Below, one piece after another: positions 7,623 to 14,854 of a stretch of DNA of 64,000 nucleotides. Numbering within the stretch: position 1 is the stretch's first letter; each line of letters begins with the position of its first letter. The notes under the pieces were generated by a model. That model made no database searches and had not been told where the DNA came from. It was given only the letters and a program-made list of their open reading frames with translations. Source of the DNA: Fibrobacterota bacterium (GTDB taxonomy: Bacteria > Fibrobacterota > Fibrobacteria > UBA11236); assembly GCA_947466585.1 (NCBI GenBank), contig CANIEU010000003.1, positions 62,001-126,000 of the forward strand, in the 5' to 3' direction. Made by a program: the position numbers and the translations under genes.

Positions 7623-8789
7623 TCACAATGTAGTAGGGAGTGGCAACGAGAGCACGGCCGAGAGCACCGCCCTCGCATCCGCAACCTTCAAATCCGGGTG
7701 CAGCGGCAGGGCGAGGCTGGTGCGGGCTAGTTCGCGGGCTACGGGATATTCCCCGCGCTTGTTTTTTGCGTTTGTCGCGAATGCACGGAAAGCCGGGGTA
7801 TCGGGTAGGGCGGCGGGGTAGTACACCTGATGCCCGATGTTTCGGAGCTGCAGATTCCGGATCAGGGTGGCGCGCTGCGGCGTGTGCACGACGAAGGCGT
7901 GCCAGGAGGAGATGCCGCGCGCATCGGGGATCAGGGGCTCCGGCGCATCGGGAAAAGTAGCGTCGACAGCGGCCGCGCCGAGCGCGCGCAGGTAGCGCGC
8001 AGCCAGTGCTGCGCGGCGCGCGTTGCCGGCGCGCAGGCCGGGCAGTTTCAGCTTTAGGAATAAGGCCTGCAGCGCATCCATGCGCGCATTGAATCCCGAC
8101 TCTTCGGGGAAGAAGCGCTGCGCCTGTCCATGGTCGCGGAGGCGACGGAGATGCGTGGCGTGCGCCTTGGTTTTCACGAGGATGGCGCCGCCGTCGCCGA
8201 GGCCGCCGAGATTCTTGGTCGGATAGAACGAGAAACATCCGAAGTCGCCGTGGGTTCCCAGAGATTTGCCTCTCCACGATCCGCCGTGTGCTTGGGCGGC
8301 GTCTTCGATGAGGGCGATATTTTGGCCCGATGCTTTGGCCTTTTTCACGAGCGCACGCAACGCGTCCAGGTTGGCAGGATGCCCGAAAAGATGGGTCGCC
8401 AGGATCGCGCGGGTTTTGTGCGTCACCGCCTGCGCCACGGATGCGGGATCGAGGCAGCCGTCGCGGCCCTGCACGTCGACGAACACCGGGCGCGCGCCCA
8501 CGTGCACGACGGGACCCGCCGCGCCGGGAAAGGTGAATGCGGGCACGATGACTTCGTCACCGGAACCCACGCCCGCGGCAACCAGCGAGAGATGCAGCGC
8601 GGCCGTGCCACTGGAGACCGCAACGCAATACGGTGACCCCGTTTCAGCGGCGAACGCGCGTTCGAAGGTTTCAACAGCAGGGCCGCCGATGAAGGCGCTG
8701 CGGCGGTAGAGGTCTTTGAGACGGAGGTAAAAGGCGGTTTCGACCCGTTTGTTGGCGGCGTAGAGGTCGAGGAAGGGGACGGAGGGCAT
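7623..8789 (-). CDS. DegT/DnrJ/EryC1/StrS-family PLP aminotransferase
   Basis: A 388-residue sugar aminotransferase. The N-terminus FLDLYAANKRVE, the PLP-phosphate loop AVSSGTAALHLSL, VPAFTFPG, EDAAQAHGG and the Schiff-base lysine in SFYPTKNLGGLGDGG are all present, and the length is normal. The family aminates keto-sugar nucleotides for surface glycans or makes 3-amino sugars. No other nucleotide-sugar genes adjoin it, but a polysaccharide operon lies about 9 kb away. Start MPSVPFLDLY chosen by alignment with the family; the upstream extension runs through palindromes and is not coding. A TACCTTCT box lies just before the start and there is no Shine-Dalgarno. Confidence 0.88.
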   Translation of the reverse strand: MPSVPFLDLYAANKRVETAFYLRLKDLYRRSAFIGGPAVETFERAFAAETGSPYCVAVSSGTAALHLSLVAAGVGSGDEVIVPAFTFPGAAGPVVHVGARPVFVDVQGRDGCLDPASVAQAVTHKTRAILATHLFGHPANLDALRALVKKAKASGQNIALIEDAAQAHGGSWRGKSLGTHGDFGCFSFYPTKNLGGLGDGGAILVKTKAHATHLRRLRDHGQAQRFFPEESGFNARMDALQALFLKLKLPGLRAGNARRAALAARYLRALGAAAVDATFPDAPEPLIPDARGISSWHAFVVHTPQRATLIRNLQLRNIGHQVYYPAALPDTPAFRAFATNAKNKRGEYPVARELARTSLALPLHPDLKVADARAVLSAVLSLPLPTTL

Positions 8790-8805
8790 GGGGGGTAGAA
8801 GGTAG

Positions 8806-8848
8806 GCGAATCGCGATTCGCCGGGTAGGGGCGCAGCATGCTGCGCCC
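8806..8848. repeat. Two adjacent perfect palindromes
   Basis: A 16-bp perfect palindrome (8806-8821, centred on ATCGCGAT) is followed by a 20-bp perfect palindrome (8829-8848, GGGCGCAGCATGCTGCGCCC). The latter begins GTAGGGGCG, shared with the inverted repeat at 24673. Both lie between the divergent aminotransferase and purA genes. Confidence 0.75.
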
Positions 8849-8962
8849 GTACAGCGCCCCATGCCCCCGATTGCATCCGGGTTCAGGAGGGTGGCGCCTG
8901 CGTTGGCCCCCGGAATGGCCACAAGCGCCCAAAAAACACCAGAATTGGCCCACAAATACAAT

Positions 8963-9007
8963 CGTCTACCGTCTACCGTCTACCGTCTCTTTTCTACCTT
9001 CCCCCCC
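8963..9007. repeat. 7-bp tandem repeat and C7 tract upstream of purA
   Basis: CGTCTAC is repeated 3.7 times (8963-8988), followed by TTTTCTACCTT and a run of seven C (9001-9007). The tract ends 33 bp before the purA start. TACCTTCC here resembles the promoter box found elsewhere in the window. Confidence 0.7.
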
Positions 9008-9040
9008 TTTGTTTTCCGGGTTCAAACGAAAGTCGAGATC

Positions 9041-10345
9041 ATGCCAGATCGAGTTGAAAATCGCGTTGAAAATCGAGTTGTCGTAGGCGCCCAGTGGGGC
9101 GACGAGGGCAAGGCCAAGGTGGTGGATTATCTGACCGAGGAGACGGATTACGTGATTCGTTTTCAGGGCGGGGCGAACGCGGGGCACACCGTCGAGGTGG
9201 GCGACCAGAAGTTCGTTTTCCACTTGCTTCCTTCGGGCCTGATGCACGCTGACAAGACCTGCGTGATCGGTAACGGCGTGGTGCTGGATCCGGCACAGCT
9301 GCTCATCGAAATCGACGACGTGCTGACCAAGGGCATCGATGCGGCCGGCCGCCTGTGGCTTTCGGAGGCCGCGCAGGTGGTGCTGCCGACCCACAAGCTG
9401 CTCGATCAGCTCAAGGAAAAGGCTGCGGGCAAGGACGCCATCGGCACTACGGGTCGCGGCATCGGCCCCGCTTATTACGATAAGGTCGCGCGCGTGGGTG
9501 TGCGCGTGGGTGATTTGCTCGAAGACGATTTGCTGCGTGCCCGCTTGGAGAAGGCGCTCGCGGCACACAATGAAATCATCACCAAAATCTACGGTGGAGC
9601 ACCGGTCGAAGTTGGCCCGGTCCACGCGGAGTACCGCGCTTACGGCGAGAAGCTGCGCCCCTATGTGGCCGATTGCGTTGCCTTGTTGGCCGGCGCCCTC
9701 AAGGCGAAAAAAGGCTTGTTGTTTGAAGGCGCGCAAGGCACCTTCCTCGATGTGGACCACGGCACCTATCCGTTTGTGACCTCGTCGAACACCGTGGCGG
9801 GCGCGGCCTGTGCGGGCTCGGGCGTGGGGCCGACGGCGATCCAGCAGGTGATCGGCGTGGTGAAGGCATACACGACGCGCGTGGGCAACGGTCCGTTTCC
9901 GACGGAGATCGAGGGCGGTCTCGGTGCGGAACTTCGTCGTATCGGTCACGAATTCGGCGCGACTACCGGCCGCGAGCGGCGCTGCGGCTGGTTCGATGCC
10001 GTGGTCGTCCGTCGTGCGGCGCAGGTCAACGGTTTGACGCATTTGGCGGTGACCAAACTCGACGTGCTCGACAGTTTCGATTCGATCGAGATCTGCACGT
10101 CCTATGAAATCAATGGCGAGCGCGTGGATCACTTCCCGTCTTCGCTGGCGCGACTGGAGCGTGTGAAACCGGTGTATGAGACCTTGCCCGGTTGGAAGGC
10201 CGACACGACGGGAATCACCGATGAGAAAGATCTGCCCGTGAATGCGCGCAAATATCTCGATCGCCTGTCGGAGCTGGTGGATGTGCCCGTGGGCATGCTG
10301 TCGCTGGGCCCGAAACGCCATCAGACGATTCGCATGGGGATGTAA
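9041..10345 (+). CDS. purA: Adenylosuccinate synthetase
   Basis: A 434-residue enzyme of normal length that joins IMP and aspartate using GTP, the first step from IMP to AMP, in the cytosol. Motifs: VVVGAQWGDEGKAK (residues 13-26), FQGGANAGHTV, GTTGRGIGPAYYDK, LFEGAQGTFLDVDHGTYPFVTSSN, GVVKAYTTRVGNGPFPTE and the terminal GPKRHQTI. The GTP loop has GDEGKAK where nearly all PurA proteins have GDEGKGK (the codon is clearly GCC). The N-terminus carries a short duplication, RVENRVENRV, from a 12-bp tandem repeat. The start ATG 9041 has no good ribosome site. The gene is followed by a strong terminator and looks monocistronic. Confidence 0.97.
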   Translation: MPDRVENRVENRVVVGAQWGDEGKAKVVDYLTEETDYVIRFQGGANAGHTVEVGDQKFVFHLLPSGLMHADKTCVIGNGVVLDPAQLLIEIDDVLTKGIDAAGRLWLSEAAQVVLPTHKLLDQLKEKAAGKDAIGTTGRGIGPAYYDKVARVGVRVGDLLEDDLLRARLEKALAAHNEIITKIYGGAPVEVGPVHAEYRAYGEKLRPYVADCVALLAGALKAKKGLLFEGAQGTFLDVDHGTYPFVTSSNTVAGAACAGSGVGPTAIQQVIGVVKAYTTRVGNGPFPTEIEGGLGAELRRIGHEFGATTGRERRCGWFDAVVVRRAAQVNGLTHLAVTKLDVLDSFDSIEICTSYEINGERVDHFPSSLARLERVKPVYETLPGWKADTTGITDEKDLPVNARKYLDRLSELVDVPVGMLSLGPKRHQTIRMGM

Positions 10346-10367
10346 ACTCCGCACTTCGTTTGACGAA

Positions 10368-10399
10368 AAAAAAGCCTCTCGTTTTCGAGAGGCTTTTTT
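10368..10399. terminator. Rho-independent terminator after purA
   Basis: A perfect 14-bp stem (10368-10381 with 10386-10399) has a 4-base loop and A6/T6 ends, so it works for purA and for the convergent gene ending at 10436. Confidence 0.93.
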
Positions 10400-10435
10400 G
10401 TTTCCGTCCGGTGGAATGTTTTTTCGCGAAGACTT

Positions 10436-11602
10436 CTAAAACAGCGTTGCCTTCTTCGTGTAAGTCCCCTTGGGGGTGATGGCTTTCAGCACATACACGC
10501 CGTGGGTCGAGACGGCCGGGGCCCACTGGAAAGGCGCCTGTGCCGTGTGGGAACTGATACGCGTACCGCGCATGTCGTAGGCTTCTAGCGTTACGCGATC
10601 GATTCCGCCGACCTTGATGGCGTTGCCGACCAAGGTTATCGGTGTGGCGTAACGCGCATCTTGAGGGCTGGCACCTCGGATCCCTGTCGAGCCCGCGCAT
10701 GCCGTAGAGTCGTGCTTCACGAAATACGACTTGTAGTTGGCATCCGTCGGCGTTTTACAGCCCTCGAGATTGAGCACCTCGACTCTGCGGAAACGTGTTC
10801 CGTGGGATTCCGACTGCAGCAGGATGTAACCGCCCTTGATGGCGGTTCCGGTCACGATGCTCACGCTCGGATTGCTGACCTGGTTGTCCCCGTTGTATTG
10901 TACGGGACGGTAGTAGGAGAGGACCAACGAATCCTTGAAGTAATACCGGATGAGCGAGTCGGAGTAGGCTTCGACACGGGCCCATGCCCAATTGGGGGCG
11001 AACGCCTGGGCCCGGTCCTTGGTGGTGGCGCTATTGCAATGCGTATCGTTGCGGGTACCCCCCGTTGCGGCCGTATAATACGAGGTTCCCGGCGTGCACA
11101 GGTTCATGGAGCTGTTGTTGTCCGCGCCGCTATTGCCGGGCCCGAGCAATTGGGCCTCCATGCTGACCGGAAAATTCTGGTTCAGGGACATGCTGGCCAC
11201 CGACTGGGAGTGGTGCATGATGCCGTTGTTCTGAACGGCCCATGTGCCCGGGTTCCCGGCGGCCTGGCTGCCGTAGAACTGGTGCTCAACCCGAACGACG
11301 AAATAATTGAACGGGCGGATTTTGTAGCCGATGTGCCCGTACATGCCGTTGAAATTCGTGTAATTGGCGACACTGACTTCCAGTACGGTGTCGGACCCGA
11401 CGATGGCGCGTTTGAAGGTTCCGAGGGGATCGACGTTCATGGCCCGGGTGGTGATTTTGAAATCCCAGTTCGTCGCGAGGCTGGTGTCCTTGGGGTTGAA
11501 CATCTGCACCCAGTCCGAATCATTCGGACCGGCCATGGCGAGGGTGGGAAGGGCCACCAGCGAGACTGCGAGCAAAAGGCGACGAAGATTAAGCGACGGC
11601 AT
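10436..11602 (-). CDS. Secreted DUF1080 (3-keto-disaccharide hydrolase-like) protein with C-terminal sorting-like tail
   Basis: A 388-residue exported protein; signal peptide residues 1-24 ending TLAMA-GPND. Residues about 30-275 match the DUF1080 jelly-roll domain: WVQMFNPKDTS near the start, GYKIRPFNYFVVRVEHQFYG, NGIMHHSQSV, FPVSMEAQLLG and SESHGTRFRRVEVLNLEGC. DUF1080 proteins bind or hydrolyse glycans; some cleave 3-keto-glycosides. The last 70 residues form a separate beta-rich tail with DRVTLEAYDMRGTRI, HGVYVLKA and KKATLF, resembling type IX sorting domains and shared with three other secreted proteins here. Start set by the signal peptide and an AAAGGAAT ribosome site. A TATATTCC box lies about 33 bp upstream. 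Confidence 0.8.
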   Translation of the reverse strand: MPSLNLRRLLLAVSLVALPTLAMAGPNDSDWVQMFNPKDTSLATNWDFKITTRAMNVDPLGTFKRAIVGSDTVLEVSVANYTNFNGMYGHIGYKIRPFNYFVVRVEHQFYGSQAAGNPGTWAVQNNGIMHHSQSVASMSLNQNFPVSMEAQLLGPGNSGADNNSSMNLCTPGTSYYTAATGGTRNDTHCNSATTKDRAQAFAPNWAWARVEAYSDSLIRYYFKDSLVLSYYRPVQYNGDNQVSNPSVSIVTGTAIKGGYILLQSESHGTRFRRVEVLNLEGCKTPTDANYKSYFVKHDSTACAGSTGIRGASPQDARYATPITLVGNAIKVGGIDRVTLEAYDMRGTRISSHTAQAPFQWAPAVSTHGVYVLKAITPKGTYTKKATLF

Positions 11603-11777
11603 CGGATTCCTTTGGACGAAAAGCTTTCGGAATATACCGCGAGAGGCGGGGATACACGGGTAAAAACTCGGTTTTAGACCGCCGAAGGAATGACTGGATC
11701 GGAGTTCGATCTTGACTTCGAATCTCGCCAAAATCCGGGTCCGGGCATTTACGGGTAAAAAATTGGCAATCCCGATT

Positions 11778-11785
11778 TACCTTTG
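11778..11785 (+). promoter_or_regulatory. TACCTTTG box upstream of hom
   Basis: TACCTTTG ends 7 bp before the hom ATG at 11793, and there is no Shine-Dalgarno. It matches the Bacteroidota -7 consensus exactly. If real, the mRNA is nearly leaderless at this start, or translation begins at 11808. Confidence 0.45.
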
Positions 11786-11792
11786 GCGCACC

Positions 11793-13106
11793 ATGATTAA
11801 GCGTGAAATGCAGGAAATACGCCTCGGAATCGTCGGATTGGGCACGGTGGGGCAGGGTGTTCTGGAATTGCTGGAGCGTCAGGGCGCGTTTTATGCCTCC
11901 GCCTTGGGCGTGCGGTTTCGGGTGGTCGCGGCCTCTTCGCGGAGCGAATCTTCGCTGGGGCGCGTTGCCTACAAAGGGTGCTTCAAGACCACCGATCCCC
12001 TCGCCGTGGCGCAACACCCGGACGTCGATGTGTTCGTGGAACTCGCTGGTGGTGAGGATGCGCCCAAAGCGTGGGTCGAAGCGGCCCTCGATTCGGGAAA
12101 GCACGTGGTAACGGCCAACAAGGCGCTTCTGGCGAAACACGGCGCGACGCTGTTTCCGCTTGCCGCAAAACACGGCCGCGCCTTGCTGTTCGAGGCGGCG
12201 GTGGGCGGCGGCATTCCCATCGTGCGCACCTTGCAGGAAAGTTTGATCGCCAACGATATCGGCGGTCTCGCCTGCATCATCAACGGGACCTGCAACTACA
12301 TCCTCACGCAGATGGCCGTGAAGAAGGAATCCTTCGCGACCGCGCTCGCCGAGGCCCAGCGCCTCGGCTACGCCGAAGCCGATCCCGGCTTCGACATCGA
12401 TGGAGTCGACGCACTGCACAAGGTGGCGCTGCTCGCGTCCATCGCGCACGGTCGCTACGTAGACTATCGCCTGCTTTCGGTCGAAGGCATCCGTAATGTG
12501 AGCGCGCTCGACATCCGCATGGCGGAGGAGCTCGGCTACGAGGTGAAACTCCTGGGTGTGGTGGAACAGGCCGCCTCGGGAAAAATTCTCGCCGCCGTCT
12601 ATCCTGCATTACTGGAGCGCTCGCACCAACTCGCCTCGGTGCAAGGTGTCCTGAACGCGGTGTACCTGAAAACCTCGGCTGCAGGACCGTTGCTTTTGAC
12701 CGGCGCAGGTGCGGGAAAGCTTCCCACGGCCAGTTCGGTGCTTTCGGATCTGGTGGCCGTGGCGCGCCATGCCGCGGACGGGGCGATGCCTCCGCCGTCG
12801 ATGGCCTACTTTTCCGCAACGAATGCAGCAGACCTGACGCCCATCGACGATCTCGAAACGGAGTTTTATCTGCGCCTCACCACGGTGGATAAGCCCGGCG
12901 TGCTCAGCCGCGTGACCGGAATTCTGGGAGACGAAGGGATTTCGATCCGCGCGCTCAGCCAGAAGCCCGAGCATGATCCTGAGAACGTACCGGTGATCAT
13001 TTTGACCCACGCCGCACGCAATGCCCGAGTCACCGCGGCGCTCAAGAAAATCGACGCCCTGGACGTGATCCGTGAACCAACTCGAGTGATCCGCTTTTAC
13101 AAATGA
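11793..13106 (+). CDS. hom: Homoserine dehydrogenase
   Basis: A 437-residue monofunctional enzyme that reduces aspartate semialdehyde to homoserine on the way to threonine and methionine. The NAD(P) Rossmann motif GIVGLGTVGQGV is near residue 10. The catalytic domain has HVVTANKALLAKHG, EAAVGGGIPIVRTL, IINGTCNYILT and the lysine-containing AEADPGFDIDGVDALHK. A C-terminal ACT domain (LTTVDKPGVLSRVTGILG, about residues 358-375) suggests feedback control by threonine. No aspartokinase is fused or adjacent. Start could be 11793 or 11808 (MQEIRLG); neither has a ribosome site. Confidence 0.95.
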   Translation: MIKREMQEIRLGIVGLGTVGQGVLELLERQGAFYASALGVRFRVVAASSRSESSLGRVAYKGCFKTTDPLAVAQHPDVDVFVELAGGEDAPKAWVEAALDSGKHVVTANKALLAKHGATLFPLAAKHGRALLFEAAVGGGIPIVRTLQESLIANDIGGLACIINGTCNYILTQMAVKKESFATALAEAQRLGYAEADPGFDIDGVDALHKVALLASIAHGRYVDYRLLSVEGIRNVSALDIRMAEELGYEVKLLGVVEQAASGKILAAVYPALLERSHQLASVQGVLNAVYLKTSAAGPLLLTGAGAGKLPTASSVLSDLVAVARHAADGAMPPPSMAYFSATNAADLTPIDDLETEFYLRLTTVDKPGVLSRVTGILGDEGISIRALSQKPEHDPENVPVIILTHAARNARVTAALKKIDALDVIREPTRVIRFYK

Positions 13107-13210
13107 TCCACCAATTCGATGCCCCGCAACGGGCGAACGATCGCGAAACGGCGCAATTACATCGCATGCGTCGCTCTCCGGGTTGATCTGTTTTGTTGGA
13201 AGGAGCCGTG

Positions 13211-13342
13211 ATGGTGAATGTGGAATGGTTGGCGGTACTGACCGCGGCAGTTTCAAGCTTTGCATTGGGCAGTCTCTGGTATTCCCCGTTGGTATTCGGG
13301 AAGTGGCAACTGCGTGAGTTGCATGCCCATGGCGAAACCTGA
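13211..13342 (+). CDS. Short DUF1761-like membrane protein, probably a truncated remnant
   Basis: A 43-residue frame with an excellent ribosome site (GGAAGGAG, 13198-13205) reading MVNVEWLAVLTAAVSSFALG then SLWYSPLVFGKWQLRE. This matches the first helix of DUF1761 proteins, which are normally about 130-140 residues with four helices and the same LWYSPLLFGK-type motif. Here the frame stops at GET, overlapping the leader of the next gene. The rest of the domain is not visible in another frame. It is either a gene truncated by deletion or a genuine one-helix peptide; the preserved start region makes recent truncation likely. Confidence 0.6.
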   Translation: MVNVEWLAVLTAAVSSFALGSLWYSPLVFGKWQLRELHAHGET

Positions 13343-13376
13343 AGCGCTTCATGGCAGGATTTTCGGCCGCTGCAGC

Positions 13377-14378
13377 ATGAGTTCCAGTTCGTTGCGCCTC
13401 GGCGTGATCGGTACGGGCCACGTGGCGCGGCGCGCGCATTTGCCGGCGTGGACCACGCTTCCGGACGCCGAACTCGTCGCCCTGTGTGACACCGACCCCG
13501 AAGCACTGGATGCTGCGCAGCGGTGCATCCCGCAAAGATCGCTACCCGCATTCGACAATGCACGCGACCTCTTGGCGGCCGATATGGATGCGGTCTCGGT
13601 CTGCACGCCCAACATGGCCCACTTCCCGATCGTGCTCGCGGCTCTGGAAGCCGGCAAACACGTGCTCTGCGAAAAACCGTTGTGCGTGACCGCCGACGAG
13701 GTGAAGGCCCTCGGTGCGGCGGCGGATAAGCGGGGACTCATCCTCATGGTGCGCCATCCCCTTCGCTTCGGCACATCGGCCCGCGAGGCAATAGAGTCGA
13801 TGCGAGCCGGCGCGGCGGGAGAGGTTCGGCACGTGCGCGTGCGGGCTTTGCGCCGCGATCGCATTCCAACCCTGCCCGGGCTCATCGATCGTACCTTGGC
13901 GGGAGGCGGCGTCGCCCTCGATCTCGGAGTGCACGCACTCGACATGGCGCTGTGGTTGATGGATTTTCCGCGTGTGACCGCCGTTACCGGGACGGTACAG
14001 ACACGGTATGGTCGAGACCCGGATTTTGTCGGTCGCTGGGGTGGTTGGGATCGCGCCCGCTTCACGGTCGAGGATACCGCATCAGGGCATGTGCGGTTTG
14101 ACAACGGCGTAACGCTTTCGATCGAATGCGCCTGGGCGGGTGATTTTGACCCTGCAGAGGAGGGACTTTCGTGCACGGTCTCCGGAGATCGAGGCACGGT
14201 GCACTGGGCCGCAGGCGAGTCGCCGGAGCCTTCGCAACCGGATTTTGCGGCGTTCCTTGCGGCGATCCGGACAGGCGGGCCTTCACCCGTATCGTGGCGA
14301 GAGGCGTTGCCCTCCATCGCAATTCTCGAAGGATTGTACCGTTCGGCGCAGAACGGCCGCGAGGTCGCGCTTTACTGA
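13377..14378 (+). CDS. Gfo/Idh/MocA-family oxidoreductase
   Basis: A 333-residue NAD(P)-dependent dehydrogenase. Rossmann motif LGVIGTGHVARRAHL (residues 8-22), SVCTPNMAHFPIVLAALEAG, the catalytic-lysine motif GKHVLCEKPLCVT, and the C-terminal GGGVALDLGVHALDMALWL where the histidine is expected. Members oxidise or reduce sugars and cyclitols; the substrate here cannot be told. Start MSSSSLRLGVIG fits the family. It follows hom by about 270 bp with the DUF1761 fragment between, and its 3' end overlaps the convergent MazG-like gene by 7 bp. Confidence 0.85.
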   Translation: MSSSSLRLGVIGTGHVARRAHLPAWTTLPDAELVALCDTDPEALDAAQRCIPQRSLPAFDNARDLLAADMDAVSVCTPNMAHFPIVLAALEAGKHVLCEKPLCVTADEVKALGAAADKRGLILMVRHPLRFGTSAREAIESMRAGAAGEVRHVRVRALRRDRIPTLPGLIDRTLAGGGVALDLGVHALDMALWLMDFPRVTAVTGTVQTRYGRDPDFVGRWGGWDRARFTVEDTASGHVRFDNGVTLSIECAWAGDFDPAEEGLSCTVSGDRGTVHWAAGESPEPSQPDFAAFLAAIRTGGPSPVSWREALPSIAILEGLYRSAQNGREVALY

Positions 14379-14698
14379 AGCTTCGGGTTGTTCTTGTGAC
14401 GCTCGGAATCGCGCGCGGTTTTTTTGTCGAGGTTGCGGGCCAGCGCGGCGGTGAGGTCGATACCGGTTTGGTTCGCGAGGCAGACGAGCACGAAAAGGAT
14501 GTCGGCCATCTCGTCTCCGAGGTCGCGGCCTTCGTCCGACTTTTTAAAGCTTTGGTCGCCGTAGGTGCGCGCCATCAGCCGCGCCAATTCGCCCACTTCC
14601 TCCATGAGGATGGCGGTGTTGGTCAGTTCGGAGAAATAACGCACGCCGTGCGTTTTGATCCAGGTATCGACTTGTTGCTGGGCTTCTTCGAGGGTCAT
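14372..14698 (-). CDS. MazG-like nucleotide pyrophosphohydrolase
   Basis: A 108-residue all-alpha protein with the MazG metal-binding pattern: AILMEEVGELARLMAR (near residues 29-44) and DLGDEMADILFVLVCLAN (near residues 59-76). Single-domain MazG-like enzymes hydrolyse nucleoside triphosphates or dNTPs to monophosphate and pyrophosphate, often as house-cleaning enzymes. It stands alone, divergent from the sulfatase gene. Minus-strand TATTATTTCC lies about 40 bp upstream of the start. Confidence 0.85.
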   Translation of the reverse strand: MTLEEAQQQVDTWIKTHGVRYFSELTNTAILMEEVGELARLMARTYGDQSFKKSDEGRDLGDEMADILFVLVCLANQTGIDLTAALARNLDKKTARDSERHKNNPKLQ

Positions 14699-14801
14699 GG
14701 GTCCGTCCGGGACAGGATGAGGGAAAAGAGGAAATAATAGATCTCCGCGCGGGAGGAACCCTGCGGATCCCGCCGGATCTGGTGGCCTCCGGCGGCGATA
14801 T

Positions 14802-14809
14802 TACCTTTC
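14802..14809 (+). promoter_or_regulatory. TACCTTTC box upstream of the sulfatase-fold gene
   Basis: TACCTTTC lies 45 bp upstream of ATG 14855 in the divergent gap with the MazG-like gene, and fits the recurrent TAnnTTTG-like box. Confidence 0.35.
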
Positions 14810-14854
14810 CCCGGCTCGCGCCCCCGCATACTGCATTTTCCCCCTCAAAAATCC

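Noticed and set aside
7618-8277. N-terminal extension of the HupE-like gene
   Set aside because: Runs antisense-frame through the aminotransferase gene; signal-like start at 7617 is clearly better.
8963-8988. CRISPR-like repeat array
   Set aside because: Unit is only 7 bp and has no spacers; it is a simple tandem repeat.
8966-10354. 462-residue open frame antisense to purA
   Set aside because: Fully overlaps the clear purA gene and has no recognisable motif.
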